Positions 8,118 to 15,733 of a stretch of DNA of 64,000 nucleotides are shown here, piece after piece. The notes beneath the pieces were generated by a model that worked only from the letters and a program-made list of their open reading frames with translations, made no database searches and was not told the origin of the DNA. How positions within the stretch are numbered: position 1 is the first letter of the stretch; every line of letters starts with the position of its first letter. The DNA comes from Hymenobacter monticola (GTDB lineage: Bacteria > Bacteroidota > Bacteroidia > Cytophagales > Hymenobacteraceae): positions 248,001 to 312,000 of the forward strand of contig NZ_CP094534.1 of assembly GCF_022811645.1 (NCBI RefSeq), written 5' to 3'. Position numbers and translations under genes: made by a program.

Positions 8118-8519
8118 ATTTTCATATAAGGTTGTGCGGGTGTTCGCCTCGTTCCCGCCTCTCTCCCCAAAGAGAGTGGGCCAGGCGGAGCTTAGCGTCA
8201 CGCGTTTAGTTAAGAGTAATAGCGGGGGTACTAACTGCGGCAGAATCGAAAGGATAAGGCGTGGCCAGGGCAGGAGTTTTGGGCAGAAAAAAAGCCGCTT
8301 CGAAAACGAAACGGCTACACACAAGAAGATAGATGCGGCACGGCGGCCGGGCTGGGCACAAAAAAACCGTTTCGGAAAACCGGAACGGCAACGGGCGAAA
8401 CACCAGAAAAAGCAGCAGAAAATTCGGCAAAACCGACAGGCGACAAGACCTGCTGGCCTCGTTGCGGAGCGTCGTAGCCGAGCGTTCCGCACTTCATCGT
8501 TTGGTTATTGGGGTGAAGC
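8118..8519 (-). ncRNA. Long structured leader or small RNA upstream of pyrD with tandem terminator hairpins
   Basis: From the predicted start near 8519 to the pyrD ATG there are about 400 bases with no convincing gene. On the minus strand two terminator-like structures follow each other. The first has arms 8367-8375 and 8380-8388 with one mismatch and is followed by at least six U. The second has arms 8293-8302 and 8307-8316, with one G-U pair and a UUUU loop, and is followed by seven U. Upstream a further hairpin spans about 8463-8490. This fits a transcript of 150-235 nucleotides, either independent or an attenuated pyrD leader. No known RNA family was recognised. Confidence 0.5.
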
Positions 8520-8525
8520 ACGATG

Positions 8526-8556
8526 CAAAATTAACGAAGCGTTACGCCCGGTCAAC
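8526..8556 (-). promoter_or_regulatory. Bacteroidota-type promoter upstream of pyrD
   Basis: On the minus strand TAATTTTG (8533-8526) matches the -7 consensus TAnnTTTG exactly, and GTTG (8556-8553) stands 19 bases further upstream at the -33 position, close to the TTTG consensus. Transcription would begin around 8519 and run toward pyrD. Confidence 0.5.
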
Positions 8557-8680
8557 CTTTGGTAATATTAATTTTTTACTGTGATGTTTTTTCGCCGTTT
8601 TGTTTCGACCCTAACTCCCTAATCAGGGCCCTTTTCGCTTGGGCTTTCGACGAATAAAAAACTTCAGCCCTTTGTAACGC

Positions 8681-8713
8681 ATTGCGTTGCAAGCACAAGC
8701 CGCCGTAACTTTG
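8681..8713 (+). promoter_or_regulatory. Bacteroidota-type promoter for a short transcript
   Basis: TAACTTTG at 8706-8713 matches the -7 consensus TAnnTTTG, and ATTG at 8681-8684 lies 21 bases upstream in the -33 position. No protein gene on this strand begins nearby, and a strong terminator stands about 50 bases downstream. Confidence 0.5.
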
Positions 8714-8761
8714 ACAGCTTTGCCCCTGAAATGCAACCGCCCACTGCAAACAACAGGCAGC

Positions 8762-8800
8762 AAAAAGGCCCTGAAATACTCGGTATTTCAGGGCCTTTTT
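8762..8800. terminator. Perfect 18-bp bidirectional terminator
   Basis: Arms 8762-8779 and 8783-8800 are exact reverse complements around a 3-base loop, with A5 on one side and T5 on the other, so it can end transcription on either strand. It could serve the nuclease gene whose stop is at 8867 on the minus strand, and the short plus-strand transcript expected from the promoter at 8681-8713 (a product of about 80 nucleotides). Confidence 0.85.
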
Positions 8801-8866
8801 GCTTGGCGGGCAGCGTCCTTATCACCGGCGCAACGCATCAGCTAAAAGCCTGCGCACAACCGCAAA

Positions 8867-9754
8867 TCAGCTCGTGGGGCCGGTGTCGACGCGCGCCTCG
8901 ATGGTGGCCTGCACGGTGCTGTTCACGGCCGAGAGGATGTTGTAGCCGGTGGCCTGCTCAATGGCGTCGACGGTGGTGCGGTAGCCGCTCCAGCTGGAGC
9001 TGATGCTGGTGGTGTTGGGCGTGTCGATGGCGATGATGCGCGTGCCGGTGGTCACGCGGCTGGCGTCGGAGCTGCCTTCGGGCAGCACCACTACCACTTT
9101 CCAGCAACGGGCCGGCACCGTGATTTTGCCGCTGGCAATGGTGGTGGCGTAGCCGTTCACGCCGGTGCCGCCGCTGCCGTAGCTCCCGCAAATGACGTAC
9201 AGCTCGTAGCCCTGGCCCACGAGGGTGCGCTCGTAGTTTTCGAGGCCGGCCCAGGTTTGCTGGTTGTTGTTGGCGGCCTGGGGCATCATGTTGGTCATGA
9301 GGAAGGTGGCCGAGTTGTCGGCCACCGAGCCGGTGCGGTCGGCCGAGGGGCAGTTGTGGCCGCGGTCGAAGCCCGAGCCGGTGTAGCTGCTGCTCGTGGC
9401 CCGGAACCAGCCGCTGGGCAGCGTGGCGTCGGACGCGAAGTTGTCCTGGCGGGGGGTGCTGCCCAGCCAGGCGCTGCTCAAGTGCCAGCTCACCCAGTTG
9501 GGCTTGCCCTTGTCGCGGCTATACGAGAGGGCGTACTGGGTTTTGCTCATCAGGTAATTATTGGGCGAGTTGGTGGCGTCGGTCACGGCGCCGCTGGGGT
9601 TGCCCATGGCGAGGTGGCTGTCGCGCGTGGCGTCCTGGTTCACGGTGGCGGCGGTGGGCGTTTGGTTGGGCTCCACTTGCTCGGTGCGCGAGCAGGACAC
9701 GGCCAAGGCCGTGAGCAGCGCCAGGCTGCCAATGCGTAGGAAAGTTTGCTTCAT
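8867..9754 (-). CDS. Secreted DNA/RNA non-specific endonuclease, lipoprotein
   Basis: The 295-residue protein begins MKQTFLRIGSLALLTALAVSC, a signal peptide ending in a lipobox with Cys21 as the lipidated residue. The frame is open to 9877, but the upstream codons lack a signal sequence, so 9754 is chosen. The catalytic motif of the beta-beta-alpha metal nuclease family is DRGHNCPSADR with His133, followed by the MMPQAANNNQQTWAGLE block that carries the metal-binding Asn. It would sit on an outer or cell-surface membrane and degrade DNA or RNA, for nutrient recovery or biofilm turnover. The next plus-strand gene is divergent. Confidence 0.9.
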   Translation of the reverse strand: MKQTFLRIGSLALLTALAVSCSRTEQVEPNQTPTAATVNQDATRDSHLAMGNPSGAVTDATNSPNNYLMSKTQYALSYSRDKGKPNWVSWHLSSAWLGSTPRQDNFASDATLPSGWFRATSSSYTGSGFDRGHNCPSADRTGSVADNSATFLMTNMMPQAANNNQQTWAGLENYERTLVGQGYELYVICGSYGSGGTGVNGYATTIASGKITVPARCWKVVVVLPEGSSDASRVTTGTRIIAIDTPNTTSISSSWSGYRTTVDAIEQATGYNILSAVNSTVQATIEARVDTGPTS

Positions 9755-10018
9755 AAAAAAAAGAAAGAAAGTGAGCAGTGGCCGCAAAATTCCGGCGAGG
9801 GCAATGCGGCGGCACCATCGCAATGTTACGGTTGCTTTATCATTATCCTGCGTGAGGAAAGCACAAAATTTTGGCATTGACTATCAGCTTTATGGAATGA
9901 TATTTGAGCATTACATATTGCATTTATTCGAATATCTTTGGCAGCGCCCGAACGGCTGTTCTGAGTTAATTCAAAAGTGTACTTCTCTCCATTTTTTCCA
10001 CCTTTTCCATCTTTTCAC

Positions 10019-11626
10019 ATGCGCAAACGCTTACACCTTTTCTGGATATTGGCCCTACTCGGCCTGTTTTTCGCCAAGCCCGCGGCGGCTTCCCACTTGC
10101 AGGGCGGCGACCTGACCTACGTCTCGCTGGGCAGCAACCGCTACCTGGTCACGCTTCATCTCTACCGCGACTGTTCGGGCATCACTCCCAGCCAGTTCAC
10201 TTTGAGCTGTAAATCGAGTGGCTGCAACGGCCCTGCCACTGTCACGGCCCCGCTTGTGCAAGTGGGCCAGCCGGTGGCGGCGCGCCAGTACTGCGCTACC
10301 CTCACGGGCCTTTGCAACGGCACCGTCACCAACACCGAGGCTTACACCTACACCGCCACTGTGACCTTGCCCCCGGCTGCCCAGTGGATACTCAGCACTG
10401 AACAGAACGCGCGGCCCGCCACCGCGAATATTGTCGCCGGCGACCTGTACCTGGAAGCCACATTGAATAACCTGCTCCCGCAGGCGGGCACGACCGGGCT
10501 ACCCATCGTCAACAATTCGCCCATAGCCAGCGTGCAGCCTGCTTTTTTCGTACCGGTGCACCAGCTCACCTCGCTGAGCAACAATGCCTTTGACGTGGAC
10601 GGCGACTCGCTGGTGTATTCGCTCGAATCGCCACTTCAGGCCTGCAGCACCCCGGCCACCTACAATCCTTACCCGACTAGTTCTATCAGCGTTATCAGCA
10701 CCAACCCGACGTGCATCTACCAGCCGCTGCCCATCTCGGCGTATAGCCCCACGATGCCTATTATCGTTGATGTAGATACCCTTGGCGCCTGCCCGGTGAA
10801 GACGGCCGCTAACCCGCGCTTCTTCTTCGATGCCCGCACGGGCAACATCACCATGCAGCCGGGCCGCTACCTGAGCACCACCAGCGCCAACGGGGATAAT
10901 AAATACGCAGCAGCCATTAAAATCAGCGAATACCGACGCCTCAACGGCCGCTATGTGCTCGTGGGCACCATGCGGCGCGAGCTGTACTTTATGGTGTACG
11001 ACTGCGGCACCAACCTCATGCCGGTAGTAGGCCCGCAGGTAACCGTGCAGGCGGGCACGCGCAGCACCGTGCAGGCCCTGGGCCAGGCCATTCCGGTGGT
11101 AGCAGGCGAGTCGGTTTCGGTGCTCATCAACGCCACCGACCGCAACGCCGGCCAAGCCCTCGCCCTCACGCTCGACTACAACGCCGTGCCCGGTGCCACC
11201 CTGCAAAACCTTGGCAACGGCCAGGCGCGCCTCACCTTCACGCCGGCCCTGGGCACTGTGCCCGGCACCTACCGCGTGGCCGTGACGGCCGAAGACAACG
11301 CCTGCCCCATCAAGGGCATGGACACGAAGATGGTCACCTTCAGCGTGGCAGCCAGCAGCCCGCTGGCCGCCCGCGCCAAAACGGCCCTGACCATCGACGC
11401 CTATCCCAACCCTTTCACCGACGCGGTACAGTTCCAGCTGGGCACGCCGGGCGTGCAAACCCTGACCATCAGCGACAACCTGGGCCGCGCCGTGGCCACC
11501 GTGCGCAGCCAGGCCGATGGCTCGGTGCGCTGGCAGCCGGCCGCAAGCCTGCCCGCCGGCCTCTACCTGGCCCGCACCGCCGACGGCAGCCAGCGCGTGC
11601 GCCTGCTGCGCAACGCCGCGCAATAA
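10019..11626 (+). CDS. T9SS-secreted protein with gliding-type N-terminal domain and type A sorting domain
   Basis: The ATG at 10019 (MRKRLHLFWILALLGLFF) gives a clear signal peptide cut near AAASH, and 535 residues in all. The mature start, SHLQGGDLTYVSLGSNRYLVTLHLYRDCSG, matches a domain common at the N-terminus of large Bacteroidota surface proteins. Residues around 345-445 form a Dystroglycan/cadherin-like immunoglobulin fold (VTVQAGTRSTV, GTYRVAVTAEDN). The last 80 residues begin AYPNPFTDAVQF and end SQRVRLLRN, a type A T9SS sorting domain. It is probably exported through the T9SS and attached to the cell surface or released. No enzymatic motif is visible. A strong terminator follows. 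Confidence 0.85.
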   Translation: MRKRLHLFWILALLGLFFAKPAAASHLQGGDLTYVSLGSNRYLVTLHLYRDCSGITPSQFTLSCKSSGCNGPATVTAPLVQVGQPVAARQYCATLTGLCNGTVTNTEAYTYTATVTLPPAAQWILSTEQNARPATANIVAGDLYLEATLNNLLPQAGTTGLPIVNNSPIASVQPAFFVPVHQLTSLSNNAFDVDGDSLVYSLESPLQACSTPATYNPYPTSSISVISTNPTCIYQPLPISAYSPTMPIIVDVDTLGACPVKTAANPRFFFDARTGNITMQPGRYLSTTSANGDNKYAAAIKISEYRRLNGRYVLVGTMRRELYFMVYDCGTNLMPVVGPQVTVQAGTRSTVQALGQAIPVVAGESVSVLINATDRNAGQALALTLDYNAVPGATLQNLGNGQARLTFTPALGTVPGTYRVAVTAEDNACPIKGMDTKMVTFSVAASSPLAARAKTALTIDAYPNPFTDAVQFQLGTPGVQTLTISDNLGRAVATVRSQADGSVRWQPAASLPAGLYLARTADGSQRVRLLRNAAQ

Positions 11627-11644
11627 GCCAGGCTGCTCAGCCTC

Positions 11645-11699
11645 TCTGCAAGCAAAAAAGCCCTGCCGACGGTGTCGGCAGGGCTTTTTTGCTTGCAGA
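11645..11699. terminator. Perfect 26-bp convergent terminator
   Basis: Arms 11645-11670 and 11674-11699 are exact reverse complements around the loop GGT, with A6 and T6 runs placed for termination on both strands. It separates the two convergent T9SS cargo genes ending at 11626 and 11713. Confidence 0.92.
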
Positions 11700-11712
11700 A
11701 AGACAGGTGAAA

Positions 11713-13956
11713 TTAGCGGTTGCCAATCACCAAGCGTTGCGTGGCCAGCTTCTGGCCGGTGGCGTCGCGCAACACTACGTGGTAGAGACCGGGCGCGAGT
11801 GCGGGCAGCTGCGGCTGGGCATTGGCAGGCGTGATGGCGACTTGGCCCACCAGCTGGCCCAGCTGCGAGTAAGCCTGCACCAGGCCGCCGGTGGCCGGCA
11901 GATTGAGGCCGCGCACCAGCACGGCTTCGGCGCCGGATGCGGGGTTGGGATACACTTGCAGCTGCGGGGTGGCGGCCAGCTTGCCCACCGTCAGCGCCGC
12001 CACCGGCGAGTACGTGGTGGTGCCATCCACGTCGACCTGGCGCAGGCGGTAATACAGGAGGTCAACGCCCTGCGCCCCGGCTTCTGCGTCGCGCAGCTTG
12101 TAGGTGCGGGCCTGGGTGCTGTTGCCGGCGGCGGCCACCTGGCCCACCGCCTCAAAGGCCGTTTCGGGGCCCTTGGCACGCTCCACCACAAAGTAGCTGC
12201 TGTTTTTTTCCGTGGCCGTGGCCCAGGTCAGGTCGGCCGCGCCGTTGTTCCATTTGGCGGCGAAGGCCGTCAGCTCCACGGGCAGCGGCGTGATGACCGA
12301 GGGCAGGCCCCCGCTGCGGTCGTCGGCAAAGGCCGTGTATACGGGCAGGCTCGACAGCACCGACAAGCCAGACGTGGCCGTAATCTGCACCGAATTGAAG
12401 GCCTGCGTGGTGAGAAACGAGATTTCCTGGCGGCCGTTGGGCAGCAGGTTCACCGAAAGCAGCGAGCTGCCCGAGGCGCTTTCCAGCACGTTGCCGTTGG
12501 CATCGTAGGTGGTGAGGGTAAGTTGGTCGAGGGCAGCTGCGTCGAGCAGGCCAGCGCCCGCGCCCACCACCATACCGGCCCGGTTGCCGGCAGCGCCCGT
12601 GCCATTCAGGGCCAGCTTCAGGTCGACGGTCGAAAGGGCGGCCGTGGGCATGGCAATGGTGGCAAACGTGTTGGGGTCGTTGTCGGCGGCACCGGCCGGG
12701 TTGGTCACGCCGCAAGTACCGTTGATGGCCACGCACACCACAGCGTTTTGCCGCACTTCGTAGGTATTCGAGAAGCCGGGCTGGGTGGGGTCGTTGTCCG
12801 ACAGCACGTGTGTGGTGCCCTCAAACGCGCGCGGCTCCACGCCAAACCCATAATACAGCCGCAGGTTGTCGAGCGCCGACACCGTGCCCACGCGCTCAAT
12901 CTTCACCTCATCAAAGGGCAGCGTGGTGGGGAAGCTGACCTGGTATTTGCCATCGGGCAGCGCCCGCAGCTCCAGCAAGCCCGCCCCGGTGACCGACTCG
13001 CCGGTGGCCACGCCGTTGCGGTAGGTGCTAATGCGCAGGCCCGACAGCACGTCCAAATCGAGCAGGCCGCCGTTGCCAATCACAAAGCCGGCGTAGTAGC
13101 CGGCCGGGGCGGGCCGGGTATCGGCCAGCTTCACCGACAGCGACTGCGCACACGACACGCCCACCGGCGTCACAAACTGCGCGTAGTCGGTCAGGCTGTT
13201 GTTCACGGCCTGTTCGGGGTTTTGCACGCCGGCTCCGGCGCACACACTCACCACGCCCACGTTGGAGGTGCTGGCGCCGTAGTATGGCGTGAGCGAAGCA
13301 GCCGGCAGGTTGAACTGCGAGATAACGCCCCGGGCCTGCTGCTGCTGAAGCGACGGCACGGCGTAGGCATAGTAAATCCGCAGCTTGAACGAAACCGAGG
13401 CCACCCCGCCCACGGTGATGCTGATTTTCGAAAAGGCCCGGTTGGCCACGAACTCCAACTGCGTGGGCCGCTCGTCGCCCGCCAGCAGGTCGCGCACCAC
13501 GGCGGCCGATACCACGCGCGTTTCCAGGACGTTGTTGCCGGTACCGTAGGTGCGCAGCGTGATGGCACCCAGCGCGTTGAGGTTAATCAGGTTTCGATTG
13601 GTGCTCACGTTGGCCACCACAATGCCGGCGCGGTCGCCAATTGCCCCTGTGCCGTTGAACCCCAGGCGAATGCCCGAACTCGAAAGCACGCCAATGGTGG
13701 TGTTCAGGGTGGCGTAGTTGGTAAGCGACGCATCGGCTGTCCGCTCCGGATTTTGCACCCCCGATTCTAAAGTGACGGAAGTGAAGGGAATGGTTGTGGA
13801 GACGTAAGGGTCGTAGTCTGAATACTGGTTGTTGTTTGAATAAACCGGGAGGCCCGCTGCGGCCGAAACTCCCGCGCGCAGAACCATCGCAGTGGCCAGC
13901 ACCAGCAGGGCACGGAGCCGGCCGGTGGAATGAAGCATGTGAGTAAAAGCGTGCAT
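11713..13956 (-). CDS. T9SS-secreted protein with three tandem ~150-residue modules and type A sorting domain
   Basis: Starting at the ATG at 13956 the protein has 747 residues; an alternative start at 13938 keeps the signal peptide (LLVLATAMVLRAGVSAAAG). Three repeats, each opening with an NPE or NPAG turn and a phrase like SLTNYATLNT, SLTDYAQFVT or DPNTFATIAM, followed by NGTGA-x-G(N/D)RAG, make up most of the protein. They look like repeated beta-sandwich adhesion or carbohydrate-binding modules, but I cannot name the family. The C-terminal part has LPVELTAFAAKW, common before T9SS signals, and a type A sorting domain from VYPNPASGAEAV to the end. It is probably a surface adhesin. Confidence 0.83.
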   Translation of the reverse strand: MHAFTHMLHSTGRLRALLVLATAMVLRAGVSAAAGLPVYSNNNQYSDYDPYVSTTIPFTSVTLESGVQNPERTADASLTNYATLNTTIGVLSSSGIRLGFNGTGAIGDRAGIVVANVSTNRNLINLNALGAITLRTYGTGNNVLETRVVSAAVVRDLLAGDERPTQLEFVANRAFSKISITVGGVASVSFKLRIYYAYAVPSLQQQQARGVISQFNLPAASLTPYYGASTSNVGVVSVCAGAGVQNPEQAVNNSLTDYAQFVTPVGVSCAQSLSVKLADTRPAPAGYYAGFVIGNGGLLDLDVLSGLRISTYRNGVATGESVTGAGLLELRALPDGKYQVSFPTTLPFDEVKIERVGTVSALDNLRLYYGFGVEPRAFEGTTHVLSDNDPTQPGFSNTYEVRQNAVVCVAINGTCGVTNPAGAADNDPNTFATIAMPTAALSTVDLKLALNGTGAAGNRAGMVVGAGAGLLDAAALDQLTLTTYDANGNVLESASGSSLLSVNLLPNGRQEISFLTTQAFNSVQITATSGLSVLSSLPVYTAFADDRSGGLPSVITPLPVELTAFAAKWNNGAADLTWATATEKNSSYFVVERAKGPETAFEAVGQVAAAGNSTQARTYKLRDAEAGAQGVDLLYYRLRQVDVDGTTTYSPVAALTVGKLAATPQLQVYPNPASGAEAVLVRGLNLPATGGLVQAYSQLGQLVGQVAITPANAQPQLPALAPGLYHVVLRDATGQKLATQRLVIGNR

Positions 13957-14190
13957 GACGTTGAAGAAAAATATTTTAACTAATTGGCACTGTGCCTGCC
14001 ATCTTCTTGCAATTCCGCGGCCACCACGTGCCAGGCTAGCTGCATGGCTTATTCTCAACTAGATATGAATTGCGCAGCAAGCCGTATCATTCCCAAAACC
14101 GGAATATGTTCCTAATTTGAGAAACAAGCCAATTTATTAGCGCAATCCGAACGCAATTTCACTTCGTATATCCCCCATTTTGATGAGCTT

Positions 14191-14223
14191 TTTGCCCCTA
14201 GAGGTATTTATGATGTAATTTTG
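14191..14223 (+). promoter_or_regulatory. Bacteroidota consensus promoter for the sigma-54 activator gene
   Basis: TTTG (14191-14194) is followed after 21 bases by TAATTTTG (14216-14223), an exact fit to the TTTG-N19-21-TAnnTTTG consensus. It lies in an AT-rich gap about 90 bases before the ATG at 14315. Confidence 0.65.
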
Positions 14224-14314
14224 TAATTATGATTTTTCCAATGTATTAATCGTTCCAGACACCAACTGTTATTCGCTGGGCCATCTTGCACACACCTCTT
14301 CATTCCCTAGTTCC

Positions 14315-15673
14315 ATGACATCTACCTTACCATTCAAGATTTTTGTCATTGAAGACAACGAGTGGTATGGCGAGCTGCTGGTGTACCGGTTGAGCCAAAA
14401 CCCCAACCACAGCGTGCAGCGCTTCGCCACGGCCCGGGCCTGCCTCGACCACCTGGACGAAAAGCCCGATTTCATCACGCTCGACTATTCGCTGCCCGAC
14501 GCCAAAGGCGAGCAGCTGCTGCGCCAGATTCGGGAGCGCCTGCCCGGCACCGAGGTGTTGGTGGTATCGGGGCAGGAAGACGTGGGCACCGCCGTGAGCA
14601 TGCTGCGCCAGGGCGCCTACGACTACCTGGTGAAGGACGAAAACACGCTGGACCGCCTCTGGAACATCGTGGGCAAGGTGGAACAGCAAGCCCGGCTGCG
14701 CCGCGAAAACAGCCAGCTCCGCCAGCAAATCGGGGCGCGCTACGGGGCCGGGCAGGCCATTCTGGGCGAGCACGCGTCCATTCAGCAAGTGCATTCGCTC
14801 ATTGCCAAAGCGGCCCGCACCACCATCACGGTGAGCGTGAGCGGCGAAACGGGCACGGGCAAGGAGCTGGTAGCCAAAGCCATTCACTTCCAGTCGAGCC
14901 GGGCCGCGCAGCCCTTTGTGGCCGTGAACATGGCGGCCATCCCGCGCGAGCTGGTGGAGAGCGAGCTGTTTGGGCACGAGAAGGGCGCCTTTACGGGCGC
15001 GGTGGCGCGCCGCGTGGGCCGGCTGGAAGAAGCCAACGGCGGCACCCTCTTCCTCGACGAAATTGCCGACCTTGACCTGAGCCTGCAAGCCAAGCTGTTG
15101 CGCGTGCTGCAGGAGCGCGAGGTGACGCGCGTGGGCGGCAACCAGGCCGTGAGCTTCGACGTGCGCCTGATAGTGGCCACCCACCGCGACCTGCTGGCCG
15201 AGGTGCAGGCCGGCCGCTTCCGCGAAGACCTGTACTACCGCCTGCTGGGCTTGCCCATTGCCCTGCCGCCCCTGCGCCAGCGTGGCAACGACGTGCTGCT
15301 GCTGGCCGAAGAATTTGTGCGCGACTTCTGCGCCCAGAACAACCTGCCGCCCCGCCTGCTCGCCGACGACGCCCGCGAGCGCCTCAAGGGCCACCCCTTT
15401 CCCGGCAACGTGCGCGAGCTGAAGGCCGTGGTGGAATTGGCCGCGGTGCTGGCCGATGGCGAATTAATCAACGGCGACGACCTGCCCTTGCGCGCCGGCC
15501 GCACCACCGTGGGCCCGGGCAGCCAGCTGTCGCTGCGCGAGCAAACCACCGCCATTGTGCAAAGCTGCCTCGACGAGATGGAGGGCGACGTGCTGGCCGT
15601 GGCCGCCCGCCTGCGCATCGGCAAATCAACCATTTACCGAATGATACAGCAACGGGAACTGCACATAAGCTAA
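14315..15673 (+). CDS. Sigma-54-dependent response regulator (NtrC/AtoC family)
   Basis: The 452-residue protein has the classic three-part plan. Residues 7-125 are a receiver domain with acidic pocket IEDNE and phospho-acceptor Asp57 (ITLDYSLPD). Residues 150-370 are the AAA+ module, with Walker A GETGTGKE (177-184), the sigma-54 contact loop GAFTGA (224-229) and Walker B GGTLFLDEIADL. The end is a Fis-type helix-turn-helix (VAARLRIGKSTIYRMIQ). When phosphorylated it would open promoters bound by sigma-54 RNA polymerase. The hybrid kinase gene 60 bases downstream is the obvious partner, through its HPt domain. Targets are unknown. Confidence 0.95.
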   Translation: MTSTLPFKIFVIEDNEWYGELLVYRLSQNPNHSVQRFATARACLDHLDEKPDFITLDYSLPDAKGEQLLRQIRERLPGTEVLVVSGQEDVGTAVSMLRQGAYDYLVKDENTLDRLWNIVGKVEQQARLRRENSQLRQQIGARYGAGQAILGEHASIQQVHSLIAKAARTTITVSVSGETGTGKELVAKAIHFQSSRAAQPFVAVNMAAIPRELVESELFGHEKGAFTGAVARRVGRLEEANGGTLFLDEIADLDLSLQAKLLRVLQEREVTRVGGNQAVSFDVRLIVATHRDLLAEVQAGRFREDLYYRLLGLPIALPPLRQRGNDVLLLAEEFVRDFCAQNNLPPRLLADDARERLKGHPFPGNVRELKAVVELAAVLADGELINGDDLPLRAGRTTVGPGSQLSLREQTTAIVQSCLDEMEGDVLAVAARLRIGKSTIYRMIQQRELHIS

Positions 15674-15733
15674 CGGGTGCGTAACGCTCCACTATCTTGC
15701 TGTTGCAATTCGTTTTGGCCTAGCTTTTTCCCG

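Noticed and set aside
8118..8492. Upstream extension of the pyrD frame
   Set aside because: The extension runs through the two terminator hairpins and gives a Phe/Cys/Arg-rich sequence unlike any PyrD N-terminus; ATG at 8117 fits the fold start.
8731..9003. 90-residue plus-strand frame after the small-transcript promoter
   Set aside because: It passes through the perfect 18-bp terminator and then overlaps the nuclease gene in antisense; not plausible as a protein.
15677..15733. Earlier start of the hybrid kinase (MRNAPLSCCCNSFW)
   Set aside because: The Cys-rich stretch is unlike the following basic N-terminus and the first PAS domain begins well downstream; ATG at 15734 is preferred.
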